NCBI RefSeq assembly: GCF_013415845.1
Contig: NZ_CP058907.1
Location: 1,426,001-1,490,000 of the forward strand
Direction: 5' to 3'
DNA length: 64,000 nucleotides
Origin: Rhodopseudomonas palustris
Lineage (GTDB): Bacteria > Pseudomonadota > Alphaproteobacteria > Rhizobiales > Xanthobacteraceae
This document shows, in pieces, positions 45,250 through 53,969 of the stretch. The translations under genes and the position numbers were made by a program. Every line of letters begins with the position of its first letter. The stretch's first letter is position 1. Below the pieces are notes generated by a model, which saw nothing but the letters and a program-made list of their open reading frames with translations, was not told the DNA's origin and ran no database searches.

Positions 45250-46089
45250 TCAGGCCCTCCCTGCGGCGCCGGCGAGATAGAACGCGTTGTTCTCGAACGC
45301 GCGCTTGGCTTCGAGCGACACGGTGCGGCACAGATCGTCGGCAGCGAGCTGGGACGCCTGGTAGCGAATGAGATCGATGTCGCCCGGGGCGTAACTTGGC
45401 GATGGATCGAGCGGGTGCGGACAGTTCGACACTGCGATCAGCAGGTCGAGCTCGGCGCGCAGATCGACGAAGTCGCCCTGGTGGCGACGCTCGCCGTGCC
45501 ATTCGAACCGGCCCTGCGAATCGACCGCGACCGGGGCGAAGAAGGCGATCGAGGGGTGCACGTCGCGGCGATCGAGCCCGAGCTTGCCGGCGGCGAGCAC
45601 GAAGTTGTCGCGGGTGTTGCGGAAATTGCCGGCGCCATAGCGGGCCGCATTGGTTGCGGCGTTGGAGCCGCCCACCATGGTGTCGTGCGCGCCGCTGGTA
45701 TCCTCGATGATCGACAGTAGCGCACGCCCCATGTCGGACAGGATTACACGGCCTTTGCGCAAGGACGCCGCCCACTGCACCTTGATGGTGTCGGCGTGGT
45801 TCAGCCGCTCGCTCGGGTCGAGCGCATTCCAGGCCTGGATGCTGACGCAGGACGTGCCACTGGTGTTGATGATGCGCACGGCCTCGCCACGGCCGAGCTT
45901 GGTCACGTAGTACCAGCCACCCGGCACAGTCTCGCGATGGATGATCGCGTCCGCGGCGATCGGCGCGCCGTCGCGCGGCGTCGGCGGCGGCAGGGCCTTC
46001 GGCGCCTGCTGCTGGCCCAGCGCCTTATGCTGTTCGTAGCGCCGGCGGTTGGCCTCGACTTCGGCCTTCTCTTGCTCGGTCAGGATCAT
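45250..46089 (-). CDS. DUF1989 protein, urea-carboxylase-associated protein 1 / carboxyguanidine deiminase subunit
   Basis: A 279-residue DUF1989 protein with an N-terminal basic helix (LTEQEKAEVEANRRRYEQHK) missing from its partner. The core has PGGWYYVTKLGRGEAVRIIN, SGAHDTMVGGSN where the partner has cysteines, and VSNCPHPLDPS. The start is set at the ATG at 46089 with GAGGG upstream; the longer reading is in another gene's frame. It probably forms a hetero-oligomer with the next gene product. Confidence 0.88.
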   Translation of the reverse strand: MILTEQEKAEVEANRRRYEQHKALGQQQAPKALPPPTPRDGAPIAADAIIHRETVPGGWYYVTKLGRGEAVRIINTSGTSCVSIQAWNALDPSERLNHADTIKVQWAASLRKGRVILSDMGRALLSIIEDTSGAHDTMVGGSNAATNAARYGAGNFRNTRDNFVLAAGKLGLDRRDVHPSIAFFAPVAVDSQGRFEWHGERRHQGDFVDLRAELDLLIAVSNCPHPLDPSPSYAPGDIDLIRYQASQLAADDLCRTVSLEAKRAFENNAFYLAGAAGRA

Positions 46090-46127
46090 GCTGCCCTCAC
46101 GGTGAACAAATGCCGGGTCGTCCCGGC

Positions 46128-46919
46128 TCATGCTCCCTGTGCGGCCGGGTCGTCCCGGCCGGAGCGGATTGGATGGTCGGTGCGCGGCTGCGCGACGCGC
46201 CGCGGGAAGATTTCGAGATCGCGGGAAATCGTCGCGCCGTAGCGCTCGCGTTCCTCGGGACGGTTGCGATTGCGTTCGAACGCGATCACCCGCGTCGCCA
46301 GGCTGAAGGCCTCGGACAGATCGTGCGTGACCATCACCACGGTGAGCTCGGTCTCGTTCCACAGCCGTTTCATCAGCACGTGGATGTCGGCGCGGATGCC
46401 GGGGTCGAGCGCGCCGAACGGCTCGTCGAGCAGCAGGATCTTTGGGCCGCGCATGATCGCCTGCGCCAGCGCCAGCCGCTGCTGCATGCCGCCGGATAGC
46501 GATGCGGGATATTTGTGCTCGTGGCCCTTCAGCCCGACCTCGTCGAGCAGCGCCAGCGCCTGCTCGGTCGCCTCGCGCCGCGCCCGGCCGAACAGCCGGC
46601 CGAGCAGCCGCGATTGCTGCAGCTCGCGGCCGAGCAGCACGTTGTCGAGCACGGTGAGATGCGGAAACACCGAATAGCGTTGGAACACCACGCCGCGATC
46701 GGCGTCGGGTTCGCTGGGCATCGGCTGGCCATCGATCAGGATCTGGCCGCGGGTCGGCGTCTCCTCGCCGAGCAGCATGCGCAGGAAGGTGGTCTTGCCG
46801 CAGCCGGAGGGCCCGACCAGCGCCACGAAGGCGCGCGGCGCGACGTCGAGCGTGATCCGCTCCAACACGATGTGGTCGCCGTACTCTTTCCAGACGTTGT
46901 CGAAACGGATCGCGCTCAT
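46128..46919 (-). CDS. ABC transporter ATP-binding protein of the guanidine/urea cluster
   Basis: A 263-residue SsuB/TauB-type ATPase: Walker A GPSGCGKTT, VVFQRYSVFPHLTVLDNVLL, signature LSGGMQQRLALAQAI and Walker B ILLLDEPFGALDPG. The C-terminal 40 residues (ATISRDLEIFPRR and beyond) are typical of ATPases found next to urea carboxylase genes. The start at 46919 overlaps the permease stop by four bases. Confidence 0.9.
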   Translation of the reverse strand: MSAIRFDNVWKEYGDHIVLERITLDVAPRAFVALVGPSGCGKTTFLRMLLGEETPTRGQILIDGQPMPSEPDADRGVVFQRYSVFPHLTVLDNVLLGRELQQSRLLGRLFGRARREATEQALALLDEVGLKGHEHKYPASLSGGMQQRLALAQAIMRGPKILLLDEPFGALDPGIRADIHVLMKRLWNETELTVVMVTHDLSEAFSLATRVIAFERNRNRPEERERYGATISRDLEIFPRRVAQPRTDHPIRSGRDDPAAQGA

Positions 46920-47734
46920 TCCGCCCTCACCGCGGCGAACCAGGGGAAGGCTTTGCGCTGGATCAGTCGCAACGCCAGGTCCATCAAGAAGGCGAGCAGC
47001 GTGATCCACACCACGTAGGGGATAATCACGTCCATCGCCAAATAGCGCCGCACCAGGAAGATGCGATAGCCGAGCCCGGAGTCTGAGGCGATCGCTTCGG
47101 CGGCGATCAGGAACAGCCAGGCCGGTCCGAGTTGCAGGCGCAGCGAGTCGATCAGCCGCGGCAGGATCTGCGGCAGCACCACGCGGAGCGCGATCTGCCA
47201 GGTCGAGGCACCGAGCGTCTGCGCCTTGATCAGTTGTTCGCGCGGCAGTTCGAGCACCTTCATCGACAGGTCGCGGATGATGCAGGGCAGTGTGCCGATC
47301 ACGATCAGCGCGATCTTGGAGTTCTCGCCGAGCCCCATCACGATGAACAGGATCGGCAGCAGCGCCAGCGGCGGCACCATCGAGGTGACCGACACGAACG
47401 AACCGAGCAGGGCATTCGCGGCCGGCAGCAGGCCGATCACGATGCCGAAGACGAGCGCCAGCGATGTGGAAATCGCCAGCGCCGCGCCCAGCCGTTCGAG
47501 GCTCGCCAGGGTATCCGACCACAGCAGATAGCTGCCGGTGCGGGCATCGACCTGGAAGGCCATCTGCTTGACCGCCTGGCCCATGCTGGACAGCGCCGGC
47601 AGCAGCTTGTCGTTGGGATTCTCCGCCAGCCGTGCGCCGGAGCCCAGCAGATACGCAATGATCACCAGCACGAACGGCAGCGCCGCCATGTAGATGGCGA
47701 GTTGCCGTCCAGGCCTGATGTTCACCCATCGCAT
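46916..47734 (-). CDS. ABC transporter permease of the guanidine/urea cluster
   Basis: A 272-residue permease with a large periplasmic loop after the first helix (NPNDKLLPALSSMGQAVKQM) and the EAA loop IKAQTLGASTWQIALRVVLP. This layout matches permeases encoded with urea/guanidine carboxylases. It lies 33 bases after the binding-protein gene. Confidence 0.9.
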   Translation of the reverse strand: MRWVNIRPGRQLAIYMAALPFVLVIIAYLLGSGARLAENPNDKLLPALSSMGQAVKQMAFQVDARTGSYLLWSDTLASLERLGAALAISTSLALVFGIVIGLLPAANALLGSFVSVTSMVPPLALLPILFIVMGLGENSKIALIVIGTLPCIIRDLSMKVLELPREQLIKAQTLGASTWQIALRVVLPQILPRLIDSLRLQLGPAWLFLIAAEAIASDSGLGYRIFLVRRYLAMDVIIPYVVWITLLAFLMDLALRLIQRKAFPWFAAVRAE

Positions 47735-47767
47735 CGTCGTGCTCCGGCTTGCTTGTGACGTGATCGC

Positions 47768-48838
47768 TTACAGCTTGCCGGCCGCGGCGGCGTTCATGAA
47801 GCTGGGGTCGAAACGCAGCTTCACGTTGGCCTTGTCGCCCAGCACGCTCTTGTCCGCGAGCTCGATGCCGACGGCGTCGGCCGACTTCGCCCCCTTGCCG
47901 AGCAGATCCTTGTCGAACAGGAACTTGCGGACGCGGTCCATGGTGCTGCCGATCGCAGCGCTCTTGGTGAAGGCTTCGGCGTCGGCGGCCTTGCTGAACA
48001 GCTTGGTCGAGGCGAGCTGGCTTTCGAAGCCGGCCAGATCAGTGCCGGATGCCTTCGCCATCGCTTCCTTGGCGGCCTTGGCCTCGGCGCCTTCCGCCGT
48101 CATCTTCGCCATGGTCTCGTACCAGATCCCGACCAGCGCCTTGGCGAAGTTCGGATTGTCCTTCACCACCGCGGTGTTGGCGACCATCAGGTCCATGATT
48201 TCGCCGGGGATCTGGGAGGAGTCGAACACCTTGTGGGCGTCGGGCGAGGCGAGGATTTCGGAGACGATCGGATTCCAGGTCACCACCGCGGTGACGTCGG
48301 CCGTCTTGTAGGCGGCGGCGAGGTCGGCGTCGGAGGTGTTGACCACCTTGACGTCCTTCTCGCTCAGCTTGTTGGATTCGAGCGCGCGCGCCAGCAGATA
48401 GTGCGACACCGAGAACTCGACCAGATTGACCTTCTGGCCCTTGATCGCGGAGAAATCCTTCTTGTCCTTGAGGATCACCGCGTCGTTGCCGTTGGAGAAG
48501 TCGCCGACGATCACAGCGGTGGTGTCGACGCCGCCGGCGGCGGGAATCGACAGCGCGTCCATGTTGGTGATGGTCACCGCGTCATACGAGCCCGCGGTGT
48601 ATTGATTGATCGACTCGACGTAGTCGTTGAACTGCTTCACCTCGATGGTGATGCCGTATTTGTCCGCCCACTTCTTCACGATGCCGGTGTCGGCGGCATA
48701 GCCCCAGGGCATCCAGCCGACATAGATCGACCAGGCGACCTTGAAGTCCTTCTTGGGGGCGGCGGAGGCTCCGGCGACGCTCAGCGCGACGATCGAGCCA
48801 GCAAGGATCAGAGAAGATAGGAAACGAGTCTTCCGCAT
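47768..48838 (-). CDS. ABC transporter substrate-binding protein of the guanidine/urea cluster
   Basis: A 356-residue periplasmic protein with a Sec signal (FLSSLILAGSIVALSVAGAS and cleavage after ASA). The mature protein has VAWSIYVGWMPWGYAADTGI and YTAGSYDAVTITNMDALSIP, features of the NMT1-like proteins in urea-carboxylase operons. It is the first gene after the guanidine-I riboswitch, which argues for guanidine as ligand, although urea has also been proposed for this family. GAGGAATG five bases upstream of the ATG is the ribosome site and may be controlled by RNA pairing. Confidence 0.9.
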   Translation of the reverse strand: MRKTRFLSSLILAGSIVALSVAGASAAPKKDFKVAWSIYVGWMPWGYAADTGIVKKWADKYGITIEVKQFNDYVESINQYTAGSYDAVTITNMDALSIPAAGGVDTTAVIVGDFSNGNDAVILKDKKDFSAIKGQKVNLVEFSVSHYLLARALESNKLSEKDVKVVNTSDADLAAAYKTADVTAVVTWNPIVSEILASPDAHKVFDSSQIPGEIMDLMVANTAVVKDNPNFAKALVGIWYETMAKMTAEGAEAKAAKEAMAKASGTDLAGFESQLASTKLFSKAADAEAFTKSAAIGSTMDRVRKFLFDKDLLGKGAKSADAVGIELADKSVLGDKANVKLRFDPSFMNAAAAGKL

Positions 48839-48843
48839 CGGAT

Positions 48844-48903
48844 CATTCCTCAGAATCTGGTCGCGATGAGGAATTGACGTGGACCATCGTTTGCCAATTC
48901 CTC
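48844..48903 (-). promoter_or_regulatory. Possible expression platform that masks the ribosome site
   Basis: Downstream of the aptamer the RNA has GAGGAATTG (48903-48895), its complement CAATTCCTC (48876-48868) and the ribosome site GAGGAATG (48851-48844). The middle element can pair with either the first (nine pairs) or the ribosome site (seven pairs), so pairing of the first two would free translation. The first element can also pair with CCTCG at the aptamer 3' edge. Confidence 0.5.
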
Positions 48904-49010
48904 GGCTTACGAGGTCTCCCGGGCTTTTGTCCCGCCGTGCGTCCGAAGGATTTCTCCCTTCGGGGGGCAGCTCTCGGACCAGCGCCTGAAACAGGCCGGA
49001 ACCCTAGCCA
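48904..49010 (-). ncRNA. Guanidine-I (ykkC) riboswitch aptamer
   Basis: On the minus strand the region carries the conserved ykkC blocks in order: CTAGGGTTCCG (about 49007-48997), GGTCCGAGAGCTG (about 48980-48968) and GGGACAAAAGCCCGGGAGA (about 48933-48915), with a variable hairpin arm between. These are hallmarks of the guanidine-I class, which activates genes when guanidine binds. It precedes the ABC importer and the whole carboxylase/deiminase/hydrolase operon. Confidence 0.93.
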
Positions 49011-49063
49011 CCAACTCTGTGCCAATTGTTGCCCGAACGGACGCCATCTTTGAAGGTCCGCAC

Positions 49064-49080
49064 GGCACAAACAATGTGCA
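49064..49080 (-). promoter_or_regulatory. Possible NtrC-like binding site upstream of the riboswitch
   Basis: Read on the minus strand, TGCAC-N7-GTGCC resembles the NtrC dyad (TGCAC-N5/7-GTGCA). It lies about 55 bases upstream of the aptamer. No well-matched sigma-54 promoter was found nearby, so NtrC control is only a possibility. Confidence 0.3.
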
Positions 49081-49211
49081 ATCCCTGGCGGTAGTTCGGT
49101 CAACTGCCCAGCGGCTCGGCGGAGTCGGTACGATTGTGTGGTCTCGATGACCAGCTTACCGATCTGCACAGATCTGCTACCGAGCTCGCCTGTATCTTCT
49201 GCGAGGCTTTC

Positions 49212-50003
49212 TCAGCGCCTGAAGTCGGCCTTGCGCTTCTCTTGAAACGCCGCGACGCCTTCGGCGAATTCGGTGCTGCCGAAAGCGACGCCCTGGGCGA
49301 ATGCCTCGAGGGCGAAGAACTGTTCGATCGGCTCGAACGCGCCGTTGACCAGCATCTTGGTGAGGCCGAGCGAGGTGGCGGGACCGGCGGCAAGATCAGC
49401 GGCGAGCTTCAGTGCCTCGTCCATCAGCGTGTCAGCAGGGACGACGCGCTTGGCGATGCCGAGTGCGAGCGCCTCCTCCGCTTCGACGCGGCGGTTGGTG
49501 AGCAGGATGTCTTTGGCGCGCATCGCGCCGACCGCCCGTGGCAGCGTCAGCGCCAAGCCGAGATCCGGTGCTGCACCGAGCCCGGGAAATGCTGCGCGGA
49601 AGTAAGCTTGATCCGACATCAGCACGATGTCGCAGAGTAGCGCCAGCGAGAAGCCGGCGCCGGCGGCCGATCCGTTGACTGCGGCGATCACCGGCTTCTC
49701 GGCTGTGAGCAACATCTTGGCCCAGCCGTGCGTCACCTGCATCCGCCGCCGCACCTGCGGCGCGGCGCGATCGCCCATGTTGTTGATATCACCGCCGGCA
49801 CAGAACGAGTCCTCGCTACCGGTGATCACCAGGCAGCGCACGGCTGGATCGGTGAGTAATTCCGGGATGCGGAGTTCGAAATGCTGCTTGACCGCTGGTT
49901 GCAGCGCATTGCGCATCGACGGGCTGTTGAGGCGAACCACCATGACGTTGGTGTGGCGTTCGAACACGACGGCATCGCCGTCGGCTGCGCTGCGTGCAGG
50001 CAT
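49212..50003 (-). CDS. Enoyl-CoA hydratase/isomerase family protein (crotonase)
   Basis: A 263-residue crotonase-fold enzyme. The two oxyanion-hole segments SFCAGGD (about residues 67-72) and NGSAAGAG (about 110-117) are present. At the usual catalytic-Glu region the sequence is GAAPDLGLALTLPR with Asp137. It probably hydrates or isomerises a CoA ester. The start at 50003 is preferred; a longer reading adds 17 unrelated residues. It is divergent from the acyl-CoA synthetase gene with a palindromic operator between them. Confidence 0.88.
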   Translation of the reverse strand: MPARSAADGDAVVFERHTNVMVVRLNSPSMRNALQPAVKQHFELRIPELLTDPAVRCLVITGSEDSFCAGGDINNMGDRAAPQVRRRMQVTHGWAKMLLTAEKPVIAAVNGSAAGAGFSLALLCDIVLMSDQAYFRAAFPGLGAAPDLGLALTLPRAVGAMRAKDILLTNRRVEAEEALALGIAKRVVPADTLMDEALKLAADLAAGPATSLGLTKMLVNGAFEPIEQFFALEAFAQGVAFGSTEFAEGVAAFQEKRKADFRR

Positions 50004-50055
50004 GTGTTTCCACCCTTGTTTTGTTTCCGGCGAGGATAGCGCAGTTCGTAACAAT

Positions 50056-50076
50056 TTGCGAAAACGATTTTCGCAA
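50056..50076. promoter_or_regulatory. Palindromic operator shared by crotonase and acyl-CoA synthetase genes
   Basis: TTGCGAAAA-CGA-TTTTCGCAA is a perfect nine-base inverted repeat in the divergent promoter region. A near copy lies at 52819-52839 between the iclR gene and the MaoC gene. Because both sit at promoters flanking the IclR regulator, they are probably its binding sites (inference). Confidence 0.65.
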
Positions 50077-50122
50077 TGCTAAAACGCGTTCAAGCAACAA
50101 CACGAACAGGGGGGAGCGCGAC

Positions 50123-51682
<1,560 letters not shown>

Positions 51683-51713
51683 GGCTCTGTCTCAGGCACA
51701 GCGTCACCCGCGC

Positions 51714-51797
51714 CGTCACTGCGAGGAGCGCAGCGACGAAGCAATCCAGCTTCGTGCGCCGGACGATGGATTGCTTCGCTTCGCTCGCAATGACGGG
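51714..51797. repeat. REP-like imperfect palindrome
   Basis: An 84-base imperfect inverted repeat: the left arm GTCACTGCGAGGAGCGCAGC continues to AAGCAATCCA, the right arm has TGGATTGCTTCGC and ends CGCTCGCAATGAC, around a centre containing CGTGCGCCGGACG. Elements with these GCGAGGAGCG/GCAATCCA arms are scattered in intergenic regions of Bradyrhizobium and Rhodopseudomonas genomes. It lies between convergent acyl-CoA synthetase and iclR genes. Confidence 0.75.
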
Positions 51798-51838
51798 GGG
51801 CGTGCCTCCACCGTGCGTAAGGACGACGGAGCGCGCCG

Positions 51839-52777
51839 TTACCCGCCCAGCGCGGCGCTGATTGCTCTTGCTGCATGTGCCAGCGCCGGGCCGTGGTGTT
51901 CGATCAGTTGCTGCTGCGACACCAGATAGGCCGGGCCGCCGAAGCTCAAGGCATATACCGGGCCGCCATTCGGCGGCACGATTGCGGCGCCGACTGCGTT
52001 GATGTCCTTGCGCCACTCGCCGGTCGAGATGCAGAAGCCCTGCCGGGCCATCTCACGCATCGACTTGGTGATCGATTTCTCGATCTTCGGCCAGTCGGCG
52101 CCGTGGTGGTCGCGCAATTCCGCCAGCAGCGCCCGGCGCTCATCCTCGCCGATCGTCGCCAGATAGGCTTTGCCGAGCGACGTTGTGGCGAGCGGCACGC
52201 GGGAGCCCGGTGGCAGCCGCAGGCCGATCAGCGCGTCGCTCTCGCAGCTTTCGATGTTTAGCATCATCAGCCGTTCGCGGGTGCCGAGCCCGACATGCAG
52301 CTGGCTGTCTTCGGCCAGCTTGGTCATGATCGGCAGCGCGGCTTTGCGGACGTCGAGATTGGCGAGCGCTGCGTAGCTCAGCGCCAGCGCGCGGGCGCCG
52401 AGCTGATAGGTCGCCGAGCGCGGCTCGTAGGTAAGGTAGCCGAGCTGGATCAGCGTGTGAGTCATCCGCGAGATCGTCGGCTTCGGCAGGCCGGTGCGCT
52501 CGGCGAGTTCCTGATTGCCGAGCGCGCGGTCGCCGGCGCGAAACGCGCCGAGCACGTCGAGGCCGCGCGCCAGCGCCGAGACGAACAACCGGCCGCCGGC
52601 ATCATCGCGTTCGGCGGCGTCGGCGCGGGGGCGACGCGATGCGCGCTGCAACGATTGCCGCTCGGCGCGGCGTTGCGCGCGATCTTCCGAACTCGCAGCA
52701 GGAGGTCGCTTCTCGACTTTCGCGCCACCGCGTCGCTTGGCGGCTGCGGGCCCGCGCGTGGTTGTCTTCGCCGCCAT
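51839..52777 (-). CDS. IclR family transcriptional regulator
   Basis: A 312-residue regulator. The winged helix-turn-helix starts about residue 64 (FVSALARGLDVLGAFRAGDR, then NQELAERTGLPKPTISRMTH), and the C-terminal effector domain has LNIESCESDALIGLRLPPGS and LGKAYLATIGEDERRALLAE. The first 60 residues are a basic, low-complexity extension rich in Ala, Arg and Lys that ordinary IclR proteins lack. The start at 52777 is the best ATG. Palindromes at 50056 and 52819 are likely its operators. Confidence 0.9.
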   Translation of the reverse strand: MAAKTTTRGPAAAKRRGGAKVEKRPPAASSEDRAQRRAERQSLQRASRRPRADAAERDDAGGRLFVSALARGLDVLGAFRAGDRALGNQELAERTGLPKPTISRMTHTLIQLGYLTYEPRSATYQLGARALALSYAALANLDVRKAALPIMTKLAEDSQLHVGLGTRERLMMLNIESCESDALIGLRLPPGSRVPLATTSLGKAYLATIGEDERRALLAELRDHHGADWPKIEKSITKSMREMARQGFCISTGEWRKDINAVGAAIVPPNGGPVYALSFGGPAYLVSQQQLIEHHGPALAHAARAISAALGG

Positions 52778-52818
52778 GATCGTGGTTTCCGTGCGGCCCG
52801 GCCGCGAGTCAAAGATGT

Positions 52819-52839
52819 TTGCGAAAATCGATTTCGCAT
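52819..52839. promoter_or_regulatory. Second palindromic operator, between iclR and the MaoC gene
   Basis: TGCGAAA-ATCGA-TTTCGCA at 52820-52838 closely matches the palindrome at 50056-50076. It lies 43 bases upstream of the iclR start and 58 upstream of the MaoC-like gene, fitting autoregulation and control of the divergent gene. Confidence 0.6.
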
Positions 52840-52896
52840 ATTGTGCGACAGCCACCGCGGTGGCAAGCTGCACAAAAAACAAGAGGAAGCGGAAGG

Positions 52897-53757
52897 ATGC
52901 CGATCGACCCCGCGCGCTTGCGCAACTGGCCCATTCCCGACATCGAACAGAGCTATACGGAACGCGACACCATGTTGTACGCGCTCGGCGTCGGTTATGG
53001 CGATGCCCCGCTTGACTCGAAGCAGCTGCGTTACGTCTACGAGCAGGATTTGCAAGTGCTGCCGTCGATGTCAGTGGTGCTCGGCTATCCGGGATTCTGG
53101 CTCGGCAATGAAGACACCGGCGTCGACTGGCGCAAGGTTTTGCACGGCGAGCAGGGCTTCGAGATATTCAAGCCGCTGCCGCCGAAGGCAACGGTGGTCG
53201 GGCGTTCGCGCGTCACCGGTCTGTTCGACAAGGGCGCTGGCAAGGGCGCCGTGTTGTTGTCAGAGCGCGATGTCGTCGATATGGCGACCGGCGAGCTGCT
53301 GTGCCGCCTGACTTCGACCACGATGCTGCGCGGCGACGGCGGGTTCGGAGGACCTTCGGGGCCGTTGCCTGTGCCGCACGCGCTGCCCGAGCGTGCGCCT
53401 GATCTGTCGCTGCGGATCGCAACCTCGCCGCGCGCCGCGCTGCTGTATCGGCTGTCCGGCGACTACAATCCGTTGCACGCCGATCCCGAAGTCGCGCGCA
53501 AGGCCGGATTCGACAAGCCGATTCTACACGGGCTGTGCAGCTTCGGTGTGGTGTGTCGCGCCTTGGTCGAGCTGTGCTGCGATGGCGATCCGACACGGCT
53601 GACCAAGATGCAGGTGCGGTTCTCATCGCCGGTGTATCCCGGCGAAACCATCGTCACCGAAGTGTGGAACGATGCAGAAGGGCGAGTTTCGTTCCGCGCC
53701 AAAGTGGCCGAACGGGATGTCGTTGTGATCAACAACGGTCTCGCCGCGGTCTCGTGA
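52897..53757 (+). CDS. MaoC-like double-hotdog enoyl-CoA hydratase 2
   Basis: A 286-residue protein of two hotdog units. The C-terminal unit has the hydratase-2 motif DYNPLHAD (about residues 189-196) followed by GFDKPILHGLCSFG, with catalytic Asp and His. The N-terminal unit (YALGVGYGDAPLDSKQLRYV) matches the eukaryotic-type 2-enoyl-CoA hydratase. It should hydrate a trans-2-enoyl-CoA to the (R)-3-hydroxy ester. A strong GAGGAAGCGGAAGG lies before the ATG at 52897. Confidence 0.9.
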   Translation: MPIDPARLRNWPIPDIEQSYTERDTMLYALGVGYGDAPLDSKQLRYVYEQDLQVLPSMSVVLGYPGFWLGNEDTGVDWRKVLHGEQGFEIFKPLPPKATVVGRSRVTGLFDKGAGKGAVLLSERDVVDMATGELLCRLTSTTMLRGDGGFGGPSGPLPVPHALPERAPDLSLRIATSPRAALLYRLSGDYNPLHADPEVARKAGFDKPILHGLCSFGVVCRALVELCCDGDPTRLTKMQVRFSSPVYPGETIVTEVWNDAEGRVSFRAKVAERDVVVINNGLAAVS

Positions 53758-53969
53758 CATCGTCCGGATTATTCCGCGTGCAGGAAAACGGTGCGGCTGG
53801 CTTCCAGGCTGGTCGCATCGCCGCAACAGCCTCCGCGCGACTGCGCGAGAACGACGCCTTCACAACGTAGGCTGGTAGTTAGGCCGGTGTTTAGAGAGTG
53901 ACTTTCGGCGAGCATCACGTATAAGTCCGCCGACGCTGCAACAACAACGAACAACAAAGAGGAACGCCC

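Noticed and set aside
49001..49030. Sigma-54 promoter near TTGGCACAGAGTTGG upstream of the guanidine riboswitch
   Set aside because: The -24/-12 spacing and the GC of the -12 element do not fit the consensus.
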